Assembly: GCF_001456155.1 (NCBI RefSeq)
Contig: NZ_CP013293.1
Coordinates: 496,001 to 560,000, forward strand
Direction of reading: 5' to 3'
Length of the DNA: 64,000 nt
Source of the DNA: Chryseobacterium sp. IHB B 17019
GTDB lineage: Bacteria; Bacteroidota; Bacteroidia; Flavobacteriales; Weeksellaceae
Below, in pieces: positions 37,325-44,939 of this stretch. The notes below the pieces were generated by a model. It saw nothing but the letters and a program-made list of their open reading frames with translations. It had not been told where the DNA came from and did no database searches. Position numbers and translations under genes: made by a program. The number at the start of each line of letters is the position of its first letter. The stretch's first letter is position 1.

Positions 37325-37597
37325 ATGATCATTAGTAAAAAACCAAAAATGAAAAAATTAAATTTATTATCAGTTGTCACTTTATGTGCGGGAGTATTGT
37401 GTTTTATAGTAAAAATGGCTACAGAGTCATTTGATGCTACCAAGTCAAGCATTACATCAGAAGGTTATCTTCATGAGCCGTTTTTCTTCTTGATTCCTAC
37501 AGGTTTTATCCTGGTTATTACAGGGATATTTCTTTTTCTGTTTAAAAATATTGCAGGAAGGTTTTCGTCCGGACAGGATAGTTTAAATAAAGAATAA
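37325..37597 (+). CDS. Small DUF3955-like membrane protein
   Basis: 90 residues from ATG 37325; ATG 37349 (MKKLNLL) is also possible. Two membrane segments: residues ~12-30 (LLSVVTLCAGVLCFIV) and ~56-76 (FLIPTGFILVITGIFLFLF). The loop with EGYLHEPFFFLIPTGF matches the core of DUF3955 (EPFFLIP), a family of small two-helix proteins of unknown role. It lies between two terminators, so it is a single gene. Confidence 0.75.
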   Translation: MIISKKPKMKKLNLLSVVTLCAGVLCFIVKMATESFDATKSSITSEGYLHEPFFFLIPTGFILVITGIFLFLFKNIAGRFSSGQDSLNKE

Positions 37598-37641
37598 ACA
37601 CTTTTGTTTAAAAAGTAAATTTTGCCGTAATTTAAAATAAA

Positions 37642-37672
37642 AACAGCCCGCAAATTAATTGTGGGTTGTTTT
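37642..37672 (+). terminator. Terminator after DUF3955 gene
   Basis: AACAGCCCGCAA, loop, TTGTGGGTTGTTTT. The same stem recurs at 38893-38927. Confidence 0.75.
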
Positions 37673-37906
37673 CGTGTATAACAGAATTATATTTTCAATT
37701 TGATATTAAATTAGAGAGATAAATACCCGAAGTCCTCTGATGGTGAATCATAACGGCAATTTTTTCAGTAGCTGCATTATTTAAATTTTATTATATTTGT
37801 GATATGAGAATGACCGTAATGTTATAATATAAGTTTTCAAATATGAATATATGCCCCAAACAAGTGGGGTTAAATTTCTATTGTCTTAACTTTATATTTA
37901 CACATT
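37673..37906. other. Intergenic stretch, no gene seen
   Basis: AT-rich. It contains a TATATTTG box at 37792-37799 (+) and a short CCCC/GGGG hairpin at about 37853-37868, between that box and the PhyH start at 37907. If the box is the PhyH promoter, its leader would be about 105 bases and include the hairpin. Confidence 0.4.
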
Positions 37907-38686
37907 ATGCACAACATTTTAAACTCACAACAAATACAATCATTTATTGCTGATGGCTTTATCCGTATTGATAATGCATTTTCAGCTGATCTTGCCACTG
38001 AAGCAAGAAATATCCTATGGAAAGATATTCCTGCCGATCCGAACGACTGCTCCACATGGACAGAACCTGTCGTCTGGCTGGGAATGTACTCACAGGAGCC
38101 ATTCATCAAGGCTGCCAATACAACCATTCTTCATAATGCATTCGATCAATTGGTAGGTAAGGAAAAATGGATTCCCGTTATGAGCATGGGTGCTTTTCCT
38201 ATTCGTTTCCCATCAGAAGCTGATTCCGGTGATACCGGCTGGCATGTTGATGCTGGTTTTCTTGGTGATGATCCAAACGACTTTTTCGCTGCCAGAATCA
38301 ACATACATTCAAAAGGCCGAGGACTTCTGATGCTCTTTCTGTTTTCAGATGTCAGTGAGCTGGATGCGCCGACAAGGATCTTAAAAGGTTCGCATCTTGA
38401 TGTTGCCAGATTGCTGGAACCGGAAGGCGAAGACGGATTGTCTTTCATGGAACTTGCCCAAAAGTTGCCGGAGCTGCCGAAAAGAGATGAGGCTCTGGCT
38501 ACCGGGAAAGCGGGCACAGTATACCTCTGTCATCCGTTCCTGGTTCATGCAGCGCAACGGCATCAGGGCCGGTCACCCAAGTTTATGGCGCAACCGCCTT
38601 TGCTACTTAGAAGCGGGTTTGATATCAGTGATCCTAGTTCCGGTAGTCCTGTAGTTGAGGCTATTAGGAGAGCATTAAGTATATAA
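37907..38686 (+). CDS. Phytanoyl-CoA dioxygenase (PhyH) family protein
   Basis: 259 residues. Fe(II)/2-oxoglutarate-dependent oxygenase fold: N-terminal FIADGFIRIDNAF as in PhyH proteins, metal ligands HxD in GWHVDAGF (about residue 113) and the distal His in HPFLVHAAQRHQG (about 210). 2-Oxoglutarate binding may involve Arg in the following RSPKFMAQPPL. The substrate is unknown; relatives hydroxylate small molecules or act in secondary metabolism. Base composition is clearly less AT-rich than its neighbours, which hints at acquisition from elsewhere. Single gene with its own terminator. Confidence 0.88.
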   Translation: MHNILNSQQIQSFIADGFIRIDNAFSADLATEARNILWKDIPADPNDCSTWTEPVVWLGMYSQEPFIKAANTTILHNAFDQLVGKEKWIPVMSMGAFPIRFPSEADSGDTGWHVDAGFLGDDPNDFFAARINIHSKGRGLLMLFLFSDVSELDAPTRILKGSHLDVARLLEPEGEDGLSFMELAQKLPELPKRDEALATGKAGTVYLCHPFLVHAAQRHQGRSPKFMAQPPLLLRSGFDISDPSSGSPVVEAIRRALSI

Positions 38687-38711
38687 CTTTAAGTATAAAC
38701 TTTAATTTAAA

Positions 38712-38756
38712 TAACGTCCGGATACGCAAACGTGTAGTCCGGGCGTTAATTTTTTG
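38712..38756 (+). terminator. Terminator after PhyH gene
   Basis: TAACGTCCGGA and GTCCGGGCGTTA pair (with G-T pairs), followed by ATTTTTTG. Confidence 0.75.
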
Positions 38757-38892
38757 ATTGCTTCAATACCGAATGATGATGTTTTCTATACTCTAACCTA
38801 CCCATTATATATAATGGATGATCTGCTTTTCACCAGAGAGAATTATTGCTAGAAGTTCAACAGTCATAGTTTATCCTGTCATTATTAGAAAA

Positions 38893-38927
38893 TAAAAACA
38901 GCCCGCAAATAATTGTGGGCTGTTTTC
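38893..38927 (-). terminator. Terminator of first tRNA pair
   Basis: Read leftward: AACAGCCCACAATT / ATTTGCGGGCTGTT, then TTTTATTTTC. It lies just after the 3' end of tRNA-Arg. Confidence 0.75.
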
Positions 38928-38928
38928 G

Positions 38929-39002
38929 TGAGCGCGAAAGGATTCGAACCTTTGACCGTCTGCTTAGAAGGCAGATGCTCTATCCAGCTGAGCTACGCAC
39001 CC
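38929..39002 (-). tRNA. tRNA-Arg (anticodon TCT), copy 1
   Basis: 74 bases on the minus strand. Acceptor GGGTGCG pairs with CGCGCTC, D arm GCTC...GAGC, anticodon stem CTGCC/... with loop TTCTAAG giving anticodon TCT, T arm with GGTTCGAATCC. Discriminator A; CCA is not encoded. An identical copy is at 43399-43472. Confidence 0.95.
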
Positions 39003-39024
39003 TAAAGTTTTTCGATTTATAAAG

Positions 39025-39099
39025 TCGGGGCGGCAGGATTCGAACCTGCGACCTCCTGGTCCCAAACCAGGCGCGATGACCGGACTACGCTACGCCCCG
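39025..39099 (-). tRNA. tRNA-Pro (anticodon TGG), copy 1
   Basis: 75 bases on the minus strand. Acceptor CGGGGCG/CGCCCCG, anticodon arm CCTGG TTTGGGA CCAGG giving TGG, T arm GCAGGTTCGAATCCTGC, discriminator A, no CCA. It is transcribed ahead of tRNA-Arg. An identical copy is at 43525-43599. Confidence 0.95.
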
Positions 39100-39265
39100 A
39101 TTGAAGTCATCTTCAAACAAGATTACCTTGTTTTTTGTGGGTGCAAATATAGGATGTTTTTTTGAATTATGAAAGTAAAAAAATCAATAATTGTTTTAAA
39201 ATTCTGATGTTTGTTTTTTTGTTAACTTTAGAGGGTTATTAACCACTAAGTTATCTCAATTTGTC

Positions 39266-39703
39266 ATGATGAAAAAAAGTGTTCTTTTTTCTTTAATTTT
39301 TTTGTTGTTTTTAGGGTGTACAGAATATTCTACAATCGGATATAGAAAGTCAAATATTGATTTGAATGATTACGATGTAAGAGTAGGTTTTTTAATTAAC
39401 CATTACTCAAAACAGAATCAATTTCCCAAAAGAGGTTTAATTTTTCATCTTAAAAATAAATACGGCTCCGAAAAAAAGACTGAAATACTTAATGTAACCT
39501 CCAAAATGTATGGAGCAATAGATATTCAGAAAAAAAGGTCTTATTTTGATAAAGAATCTGTTTTTTATTTAAAAGATCTTTCTTTTGAAAAACAACAAAT
39601 CACCAAAAAGAAAATTTTAGATGATACTATAACAGCTCAGATCAGAGAAAATGGAGTGGTAAAAACAATATTATTCTTTAATGATATATCAGAAAAGCCT
39701 TAA
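39266..39703 (+). CDS. Small lipoprotein of unknown function
   Basis: 145 residues. Lipoprotein signal MMKKSVLFSLIFLLFLGC with Cys at residue 18. The mature part is Lys-rich with alternating beta pattern (VRVGFLINHY, GLIFHLKNKYG, VFYLKDLSF, KTILFF). No family recognised. It lies just after the first tRNA pair, inside the 4.3 kb between the two identical tRNA pairs, and reads toward a relic at 39713-39886. ATG 39269 is an alternative start. Confidence 0.75.
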   Translation: MMKKSVLFSLIFLLFLGCTEYSTIGYRKSNIDLNDYDVRVGFLINHYSKQNQFPKRGLIFHLKNKYGSEKKTEILNVTSKMYGAIDIQKKRSYFDKESVFYLKDLSFEKQQITKKKILDDTITAQIRENGVVKTILFFNDISEKP

Positions 39704-39712
39704 AAGTAAAAA

Positions 39713-39886
39713 TCACAACAAAGCCATAGGTTTTCTGTGACCCTGCCGGTAAAATTTTCGAGCTATTTTCAACATGATCTGAAGAAGCTTGTTCATGGTA
39801 CTGATGTCTGACCATGGGCTTTTCCATACTTTATGTAAATAATTGAATTTTTTGTACGGTTCGAACAAATGAAACCTTGAAAGGAA
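39713..39886 (-). pseudogene. Orphan C-terminal gene fragment
   Basis: On the minus strand an open frame without a start codon runs 57 codons to a TGA. It reads like real protein: LFEPYKKFNYLHKVWKSPW, SDISTMNKLLQIMLKIARKF, YRQGHRKP and a short end. An upstream in-frame stop (39887-39889) cuts it off. I do not recognise the parent gene. It is probably the tail of a deleted gene, which fits an unstable tRNA-flanked region. Confidence 0.4.
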
Positions 39887-39914
39887 TTAATTAAATCGAA
39901 AGAAATACTAAAAA

Positions 39915-39938
39915 AATCCCTGCAGCAATGCAGGGATT
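39915..39938 (-). terminator. Terminator of the chitin-binding-like gene
   Basis: Read leftward: AATCCCTGCA, loop TTGC, TGCAGGGATT then TTTTT, 36 bases after the stop codon. Confidence 0.85.
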
Positions 39939-39974
39939 CTCAAATTAAAAATATTATTACTTGAATCAAGCTTA

Positions 39975-42440
39975 CTACGGTGCTGTACACTGTTTAGTAG
40001 TATTATTCCACTGTGTTCCCGCAGGACATGTGTATATATATGCATATTTTACCCCTCCAACTGTTATACATTGTACGTATTTATTTGGTACATTAGGATA
40101 TGGATATGCACCATCTGGCCCTGCAGGGCAGTTATAGTCTCCTGATTGCAGTATATTTACCGTTACACTTGCTGTACAAAGAGTTCCACCCATATTTATA
40201 CTAAAGCTTGCAGTACCTTCCCCAAGAGGAGTTCCTGTAATATTAAATGTAAGTGTACCTGATCCTACATTAAAGTTATTTGCTGATAAAGTAGCCGTTA
40301 ATCCCGGTACACCTGTAGAAGGTATAGACTGAGCACTGTAAGAACCTCCGTTTCCACCTGTATAAGGAACCAATAAGGTAACTCCTGAAGCTGCATTATT
40401 GTTTTTTAGGGTTCCGTTAAGCGTGGCTCCTGAACAGTTTATATTTGCAATACCGGCAGGAGCAGTCACTGTTCTTGAGAAAGTACATGATTGGCTTCCC
40501 ATATTGATAAGAAAACTTGCCGTTCCTGCAGAATTTGGAGTTCCTGTAATAGTAAAGGTAAGATTTCCGCTTCCGTTGAGAAGGTTTGATCCTGTAAGAG
40601 TAGCTGTTAATCCTGTTACTCCTGTTGAATTTACAGTTTGTGTTGGATAACTACCTCCATTTCCACCTGTATAAGGGATGTTGGAAGACACCCCTGAAGC
40701 TGCCGTTCCTGCTGTTAAAGTACCGTTATTAACTGCGGTTGCACATGATAAGGTAGTAACTGCTGCAGCAGGAAGACCTACCGGAATATTTAATGTACAT
40801 GTTTGCCCACCAATATTAATCGCAAAACTAGTTGTTCCCGCAACTACCGGTGTTCCTGTAATGGTATAGACCAGGGATCCGCTTGCAGTGGTAAAGCTTC
40901 CTGCTGCCAGAGTAGCCGTTAAGCCCGGTATATTTGTAGAAGCTACGGTTTGTCCTCCGTGAGAACCTCCGTTACCTCCTGTATAAGGAATTGTAACAGT
41001 TACTCCTGAGGCTGGCGCATTGGCCATCAGGGTTCCATTGACAGTAGCAGTGGCACAACTTATTCCGGTTATTGTTCCCTGTGCAGGTTGAGTTGGCGCG
41101 CACGTAGGTATCCAGGCATTAGAATCCCAGAACTCAAGACAGTTTGTAGTTACGTTATAAACCATCATTCCTGCTAGTTTAGGACTCAGGGCAGTCCTCT
41201 GGGCTGAAGTAAGCCTTGGGGGAAGAAAGGCTTTGTTATTTGCAGATAGCTCTAAAATAACATTACCTGCAGGTGTCGTAGTTCCTATACCTACATTACC
41301 GTTTCCGTTAAGAATCATTGCAGGGGCTTCATTCGCAGTAGAAGCTGCATGAAACTGAAGAATTCCTGGACTAATTCCTAAGCCGTAAAAATCTGTTCCC
41401 GCAGCATCATTATAAACTGCCAGCTTTTTTCCTACATTATCGGTAATGGTGCCTCCAAAAGATGCTCCTAAGTCGAGTACATTGGTTGGGGTAGTTGTAC
41501 CTATTCCTACAAATCCATTTGGATTTATAACCATTCTTGAACCAAAGCCTGACGTTCCTCTTGTACTGAAGCTTAGTCCTGCATAATTATTGGTCTTATC
41601 TCGTGTGTAATCTGAAATAGAGGCTGCTGTTTCGGATAATCTGGTTACTTTTCCGGGAGTAGCTACCCATGCAATCTGACCGATATTTCCGGTATTTGTT
41701 GCATTCACATTATAGAATGCTATACTTCTTGGTGTATAATTAGGTGCCTGGCTATTGGTATTAGTTCCAAGGGTAAGAAGATCAGACGCAGGGCCCCCTC
41801 TTCCGTTAAAAATATCTGCTGTAGGCGGGTTTTCGATCGATGAGGTAGATAATCGGCTGTCGACGACAGACAGCACTCCAGGTAATACACTTGCACCAGA
41901 AGTGCTTTCATTAGCAATGCTTACAGTAGATTGGTTTCCGGATGCATTTGTTATATTTCCCATCCTCATGATACCCGTGTTTTCTATTATGGCTCTGATC
42001 GTATTGTTGGTTCTTATAGCAAGACCCTGATTATCTGTAGTTCCAATAAAGTTTGCTGTGGGATCGGTAGCAGTATTACCCGAAGTTTCCCAGCCTGTCA
42101 CTATTGTACCAGTCTTAAAAGGGTCTCTAAGTTTTACCCATTCAGTACCATTAAAGTAATAAAATCCCGTCTCGTCTATATTAAAGGCTACTCCGGACTG
42201 GGTTCCCGTACTGATGTTATTCACATAGATTAATGTTGAAATAGGAATATTGGTCATACTTTGGGCTCTTTGCCTGTCTACTCTGGGAATGAGTATTCCA
42301 TCTGTTGCAGTTGTAACTCCCGTGGAATTTTTTGCATTAATATCTAAAGTGGACAGAGGATCTTTTGAATTGATCCCAATCTGGGCGAAGACTAATCCTG
42401 AGAAAAGAAATCCCCATAAGATAATCATTTTGTTTTTCAT
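39975..42440 (-). CDS. Secreted repeat protein with C-terminal chitin-binding (CBM14-like) domain
   Basis: 821 residues. Signal peptide 1-19 (ending VFA, then QIGINSKDPLSTLDI, common in flavobacterial surface proteins). Residues ~20-450 are a low-Cys, Asn/Thr-rich tail-fibre-like region with two VGIGTTTP motifs (near 311 and 384). Three ~103-residue repeats start at about 459, 563 and 666, each with a central PYTGGNGGS and a closing FxINxGxxxC. Residues 768-819 (C771, C791, C805, C818; PAGPDGAYPYPN and TCPAGTQWNN) resemble a peritrophin-A/CBM14 chitin-binding module, minus one usual Cys. A typical T9SS C-terminal sorting domain was not seen. It probably acts at the surface as an adhesin; inferred. 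Confidence 0.85.
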   Translation of the reverse strand: MKNKMIILWGFLFSGLVFAQIGINSKDPLSTLDINAKNSTGVTTATDGILIPRVDRQRAQSMTNIPISTLIYVNNISTGTQSGVAFNIDETGFYYFNGTEWVKLRDPFKTGTIVTGWETSGNTATDPTANFIGTTDNQGLAIRTNNTIRAIIENTGIMRMGNITNASGNQSTVSIANESTSGASVLPGVLSVVDSRLSTSSIENPPTADIFNGRGGPASDLLTLGTNTNSQAPNYTPRSIAFYNVNATNTGNIGQIAWVATPGKVTRLSETAASISDYTRDKTNNYAGLSFSTRGTSGFGSRMVINPNGFVGIGTTTPTNVLDLGASFGGTITDNVGKKLAVYNDAAGTDFYGLGISPGILQFHAASTANEAPAMILNGNGNVGIGTTTPAGNVILELSANNKAFLPPRLTSAQRTALSPKLAGMMVYNVTTNCLEFWDSNAWIPTCAPTQPAQGTITGISCATATVNGTLMANAPASGVTVTIPYTGGNGGSHGGQTVASTNIPGLTATLAAGSFTTASGSLVYTITGTPVVAGTTSFAINIGGQTCTLNIPVGLPAAAVTTLSCATAVNNGTLTAGTAASGVSSNIPYTGGNGGSYPTQTVNSTGVTGLTATLTGSNLLNGSGNLTFTITGTPNSAGTASFLINMGSQSCTFSRTVTAPAGIANINCSGATLNGTLKNNNAASGVTLLVPYTGGNGGSYSAQSIPSTGVPGLTATLSANNFNVGSGTLTFNITGTPLGEGTASFSINMGGTLCTASVTVNILQSGDYNCPAGPDGAYPYPNVPNKYVQCITVGGVKYAYIYTCPAGTQWNNTTKQCTAP

Positions 42441-43065
42441 ACTTTTAAGTTTTTAACAAATTGTTTTTTGGTGTTTTTAGAATCATAATATCGAAGATTA
42501 ATGAGGGAAGATATCGGGGGTATAACAAATGGTATCTAACGTTGAAGCTTTTAAATTTAATTGTGTTTTTGAATTAAGTTGTAATAAATGAGTTGTGGCC
42601 AATCTTGATGTCAGTTTTGTCTGAAAAAGCTAAGAATTGTTTTCAACTAAAACTGTAACTTTCAATCTATACCTAAACAAGACTTTTTCTGCGCGGAAGC
42701 CTTGCCTCTCAAATTTGGTACATTCTAAGGATTTACTGTTTTTATCCCTACCTGTAATAACGTTGATATCAAACGAAATCAACTAAAGAATAAAATTGTC
42801 TCTCTTTTGTAATATATATATTATTGTTAATAAATTTCTATATATAATCTATTACCGACCCTTTTTTGTTATAAACCCTCCTCTAAAGCAATTTTAGATC
42901 ATTTACACTTTTAGAATAATATGTCGTCGATATGTGAATTAAGATTAGTTAAAATTACATAAAATTTTAATACATATTGAAAAAAATAAAAAAAAATTAC
43001 ATATTTATATTTTTACAACCATCTGATTATTAATAATTACGCCTTTTTTAAAGGAAATTATTATT
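42441..43065. other. AT-rich gene-free region
   Basis: About 620 bases between the secreted-protein start and a small relic. No open frame, tRNA or strong hairpin was found. It includes a very AT-rich run around 42810-43010. It should contain the promoter of the leftward 821-residue gene, but no exact TAnnTTTG box was found near its start. Confidence 0.5.
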
Positions 43066-43227
43066 ATGAATTATAACTTTTTTGAGAATAAATTTTATAA
43101 GCTTTTTTACCTGCATTCTTTAGATTAATTAGATAAATCCGAGGCAATAGTTGATAATTTTGACCTAGAAATCAAAGTAAGAGTTGATAATAGTAAAATG
43201 TATTGGTATTGGATTAATAATTTCTAA
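43066..43227 (+). pseudogene. Small broken open frame
   Basis: ATG then MNYNFFENKFYKLFYLHSLD, an in-frame TAA at 43126-43128, and the same frame continues LDKSEAIVDNFDLEIKVRV, DNSKMYWYWINNF to a stop. Both halves look protein-like, so this may be a gene with one nonsense mutation or a decayed remnant. Family unknown. It lies between the 821-residue gene and the second tRNA group. Confidence 0.35.
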
Positions 43228-43366
43228 TAATCGATTGAAATATCTGAATAGGTGTCTGAAAAATGCCTGAACAAAATAGCCTCTTTTTGCATTTTTTGCC
43301 ACATTTTTTTTCGTATTTTATTAAAATTTTTTAAAAAAAATTAATGAAAGAATGTTTGGAAACAAT

Positions 43367-43391
43367 AAAAGCCCCTAAAAAAGAGGCTTTT
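43367..43391 (-). terminator. Terminator of second tRNA group
   Basis: Read leftward: AAAAGCC, loop with a T run, GGCTTTT then ATTG. It lies 8 bases after the 3' end of tRNA-Arg and differs from the terminator of copy 1. Confidence 0.7.
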
Positions 43392-43398
43392 ATGAGAG

Positions 43399-43472
43399 TG
43401 AGCGCGAAAGGATTCGAACCTTTGACCGTCTGCTTAGAAGGCAGATGCTCTATCCAGCTGAGCTACGCACCC
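43399..43472 (-). tRNA. tRNA-Arg (anticodon TCT), copy 2
   Basis: Identical over all 74 bases to 38929-39002, including the GTGAGCGCG edge; anticodon TCT, discriminator A, CCA not encoded. Confidence 0.95.
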
Positions 43473-43524
43473 TAAAGTTTTTTTGATTCCCGCTAGTTTA
43501 TTAAAATAATAAAAAGCTTTAAAG

Positions 43525-43599
43525 TCGGGGCGGCAGGATTCGAACCTGCGACCTCCTGGTCCCAAACCAGGCGCGATGACCGGACTACGCTACGCCCCG
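43525..43599 (-). tRNA. tRNA-Pro (anticodon TGG), copy 2
   Basis: Identical over 75 bases to 39025-39099. The gap to tRNA-Arg is longer here (52 bases against 22) and differs in sequence apart from the first few bases. Confidence 0.95.
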
Positions 43600-43619
43600 A
43601 AAAAAGATATATAAGAAAG

Positions 43620-43704
43620 CGGAGGGTAAGGGATTCGAACCCTTGCGACACTTTCGCGTCGACAGTTTAGCAAACTGCTCCATTAACCACTCTGGCAACC
43701 CTCC
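43620..43704 (-). tRNA. tRNA-Ser (anticodon GCT)
   Basis: 85 bases on the minus strand with the long variable arm of serine tRNAs (GTCGACGCGAAAGTGTCGC region). Acceptor GGAGGGT/ACCCTCC, anticodon loop TTGCTAA giving GCT, T arm GGGTTCGAATCCC, discriminator G. It is first in the leftward tRNA group; no second copy is near the other pair. Confidence 0.95.
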
Positions 43705-43804
43705 TGTTTATCTTCGTTTTTTAATGATCGTTGTTCCTTTATTGCGAGTGCAAATATAGAATAGATTTCTTTATTTACCAAATATTTTTCAAGAAAAATT
43801 TGTG

Positions 43805-43812
43805 TATTTTTG
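43805..43812 (+). promoter_or_regulatory. -7 box of amidase promoter
   Basis: TATTTTTG matches TAnnTTTG. It lies 8 bases before ATG 43821 and 29 before ATG 43842. Confidence 0.6.
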
Positions 43813-43841
43813 AGCTATAAATGATTAAAAAAATAAACAAA

Positions 43842-44870
43842 ATGCGTAAAACATTATATATCATCGGATTAAGCACTTTGGTTTTTTCCTGCACGTCTCA
43901 GCCGAATACCAAAAACAGGCAATACATCCCCAAAACACCTGTGGTAAAGCCAAAAACAGCTGTAAAACCACAAACATCAGACAAGCCAAAAACACAAATC
44001 ACTAATGATCGTGGAGTAGAATTTTTTACTACCAATATCGCAGATCCTACAAAGAATGATAACACCGCAAGTTACGGATCTATCGTGAGTGCAAAACCAG
44101 CCGGATACAAAGTAGTAAAAACCTATTTTCCTGCCATTGCACAGAATTTCAGACAAAGATATCTGATTCTACATTATACGGCACTTCCTGACGACAAATC
44201 CATTACCGTTCTTACTCAGCAGGCGGTGAGCGCACATTATTTGGTGAATAACACTGGGGATAACGAAATTTATCAATTGGTTGATGAAAACAAACGTTCT
44301 TATCACGCAGGAGTAAGTGCCTGGAGAGCCGATAAAAACCTTAATGATACGTCCATCGGGATTGAGATTGTTAATATGGGGTATACGGCAGACGCTTCAG
44401 GAAAGAGATTATTTGTTCCATTTGATGATGCTCAGGTCAGAAAAGTGGCAGCTTTGGCTAAAGACATTATTACAAGATACCAGATTCCGGCAACCAATGT
44501 TTTGGCGCATTCAGATATAGCCCCGACGAGAAAACAGGATCCGGGACCTATGTTTCCGTGGAAAAAATTATACGACGAATATCAGATCGGGATGTGGTAC
44601 GATGAAGCGACCAAGCAAAACTACTACGATCTGGAGATGTCTACAGATTTTCAGCTGAAATACAATGATCCGTCATTTATATTTAATGTTCAGACACAAT
44701 TACAAAAATTCGGGTATGGCATTGATCTCAGCGGAAAATGGGATGATGCTACCAAAAAAACAATTGAAGCCTTCCAGTACCATTTCCGTCCTCAAAACTA
44801 TGACGGAATCATGGATGCGGAAACATTCTCAATATTGCAGGCTTTAATACAAAAATATCCGGTAAAATAA
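43842..44870 (+). CDS. N-acetylmuramoyl-L-alanine amidase lipoprotein (Amidase_2 + peptidoglycan-binding)
   Basis: 342 residues from ATG 43842 (MRKTLYIIGL); ATG 43821 adds seven residues. Lipobox LVFSC at about residue 17, then a Lys/Pro/Thr-rich linker. The Amidase_2 domain (~85-240) has zinc ligands in LILHYTA and in LAHSDIAPTRKQDPGP, with the partner His in RSYHAGVSAW and NDTSIGIEIVN in between. The C-terminal ~70 residues are a peptidoglycan-binding domain (FNVQTQLQKFGYGIDLSG, FQYHFRP). It cleaves the MurNAc to L-Ala bond, as AmiD does in recycling or remodelling. Outer-membrane anchoring is inferred. Confidence 0.94.
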   Translation: MRKTLYIIGLSTLVFSCTSQPNTKNRQYIPKTPVVKPKTAVKPQTSDKPKTQITNDRGVEFFTTNIADPTKNDNTASYGSIVSAKPAGYKVVKTYFPAIAQNFRQRYLILHYTALPDDKSITVLTQQAVSAHYLVNNTGDNEIYQLVDENKRSYHAGVSAWRADKNLNDTSIGIEIVNMGYTADASGKRLFVPFDDAQVRKVAALAKDIITRYQIPATNVLAHSDIAPTRKQDPGPMFPWKKLYDEYQIGMWYDEATKQNYYDLEMSTDFQLKYNDPSFIFNVQTQLQKFGYGIDLSGKWDDATKKTIEAFQYHFRPQNYDGIMDAETFSILQALIQKYPVK

Positions 44871-44879
44871 ATCTGTAAA

Positions 44880-44903
44880 GCGCATCGGTTTCGGTGCGCA
44901 TTT
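44880..44903 (+). terminator. Terminator-like hairpin after amidase gene
   Basis: GCGCATCG, loop GTTT, CGGTGCGC (one G-T pair), then ATTTGC; the T tract is weak. Confidence 0.55.
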
Positions 44904-44939
44904 GCTATATTTAAACTTTAAAATTTTAAAAAATCTGTA

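Noticed and set aside
42810..43010. Possible replication origin in the AT-rich stretch
   Set aside because: No cluster of DnaA boxes and no dnaA, gyrB or partition gene nearby; the low GC fits an eroded intergenic region.
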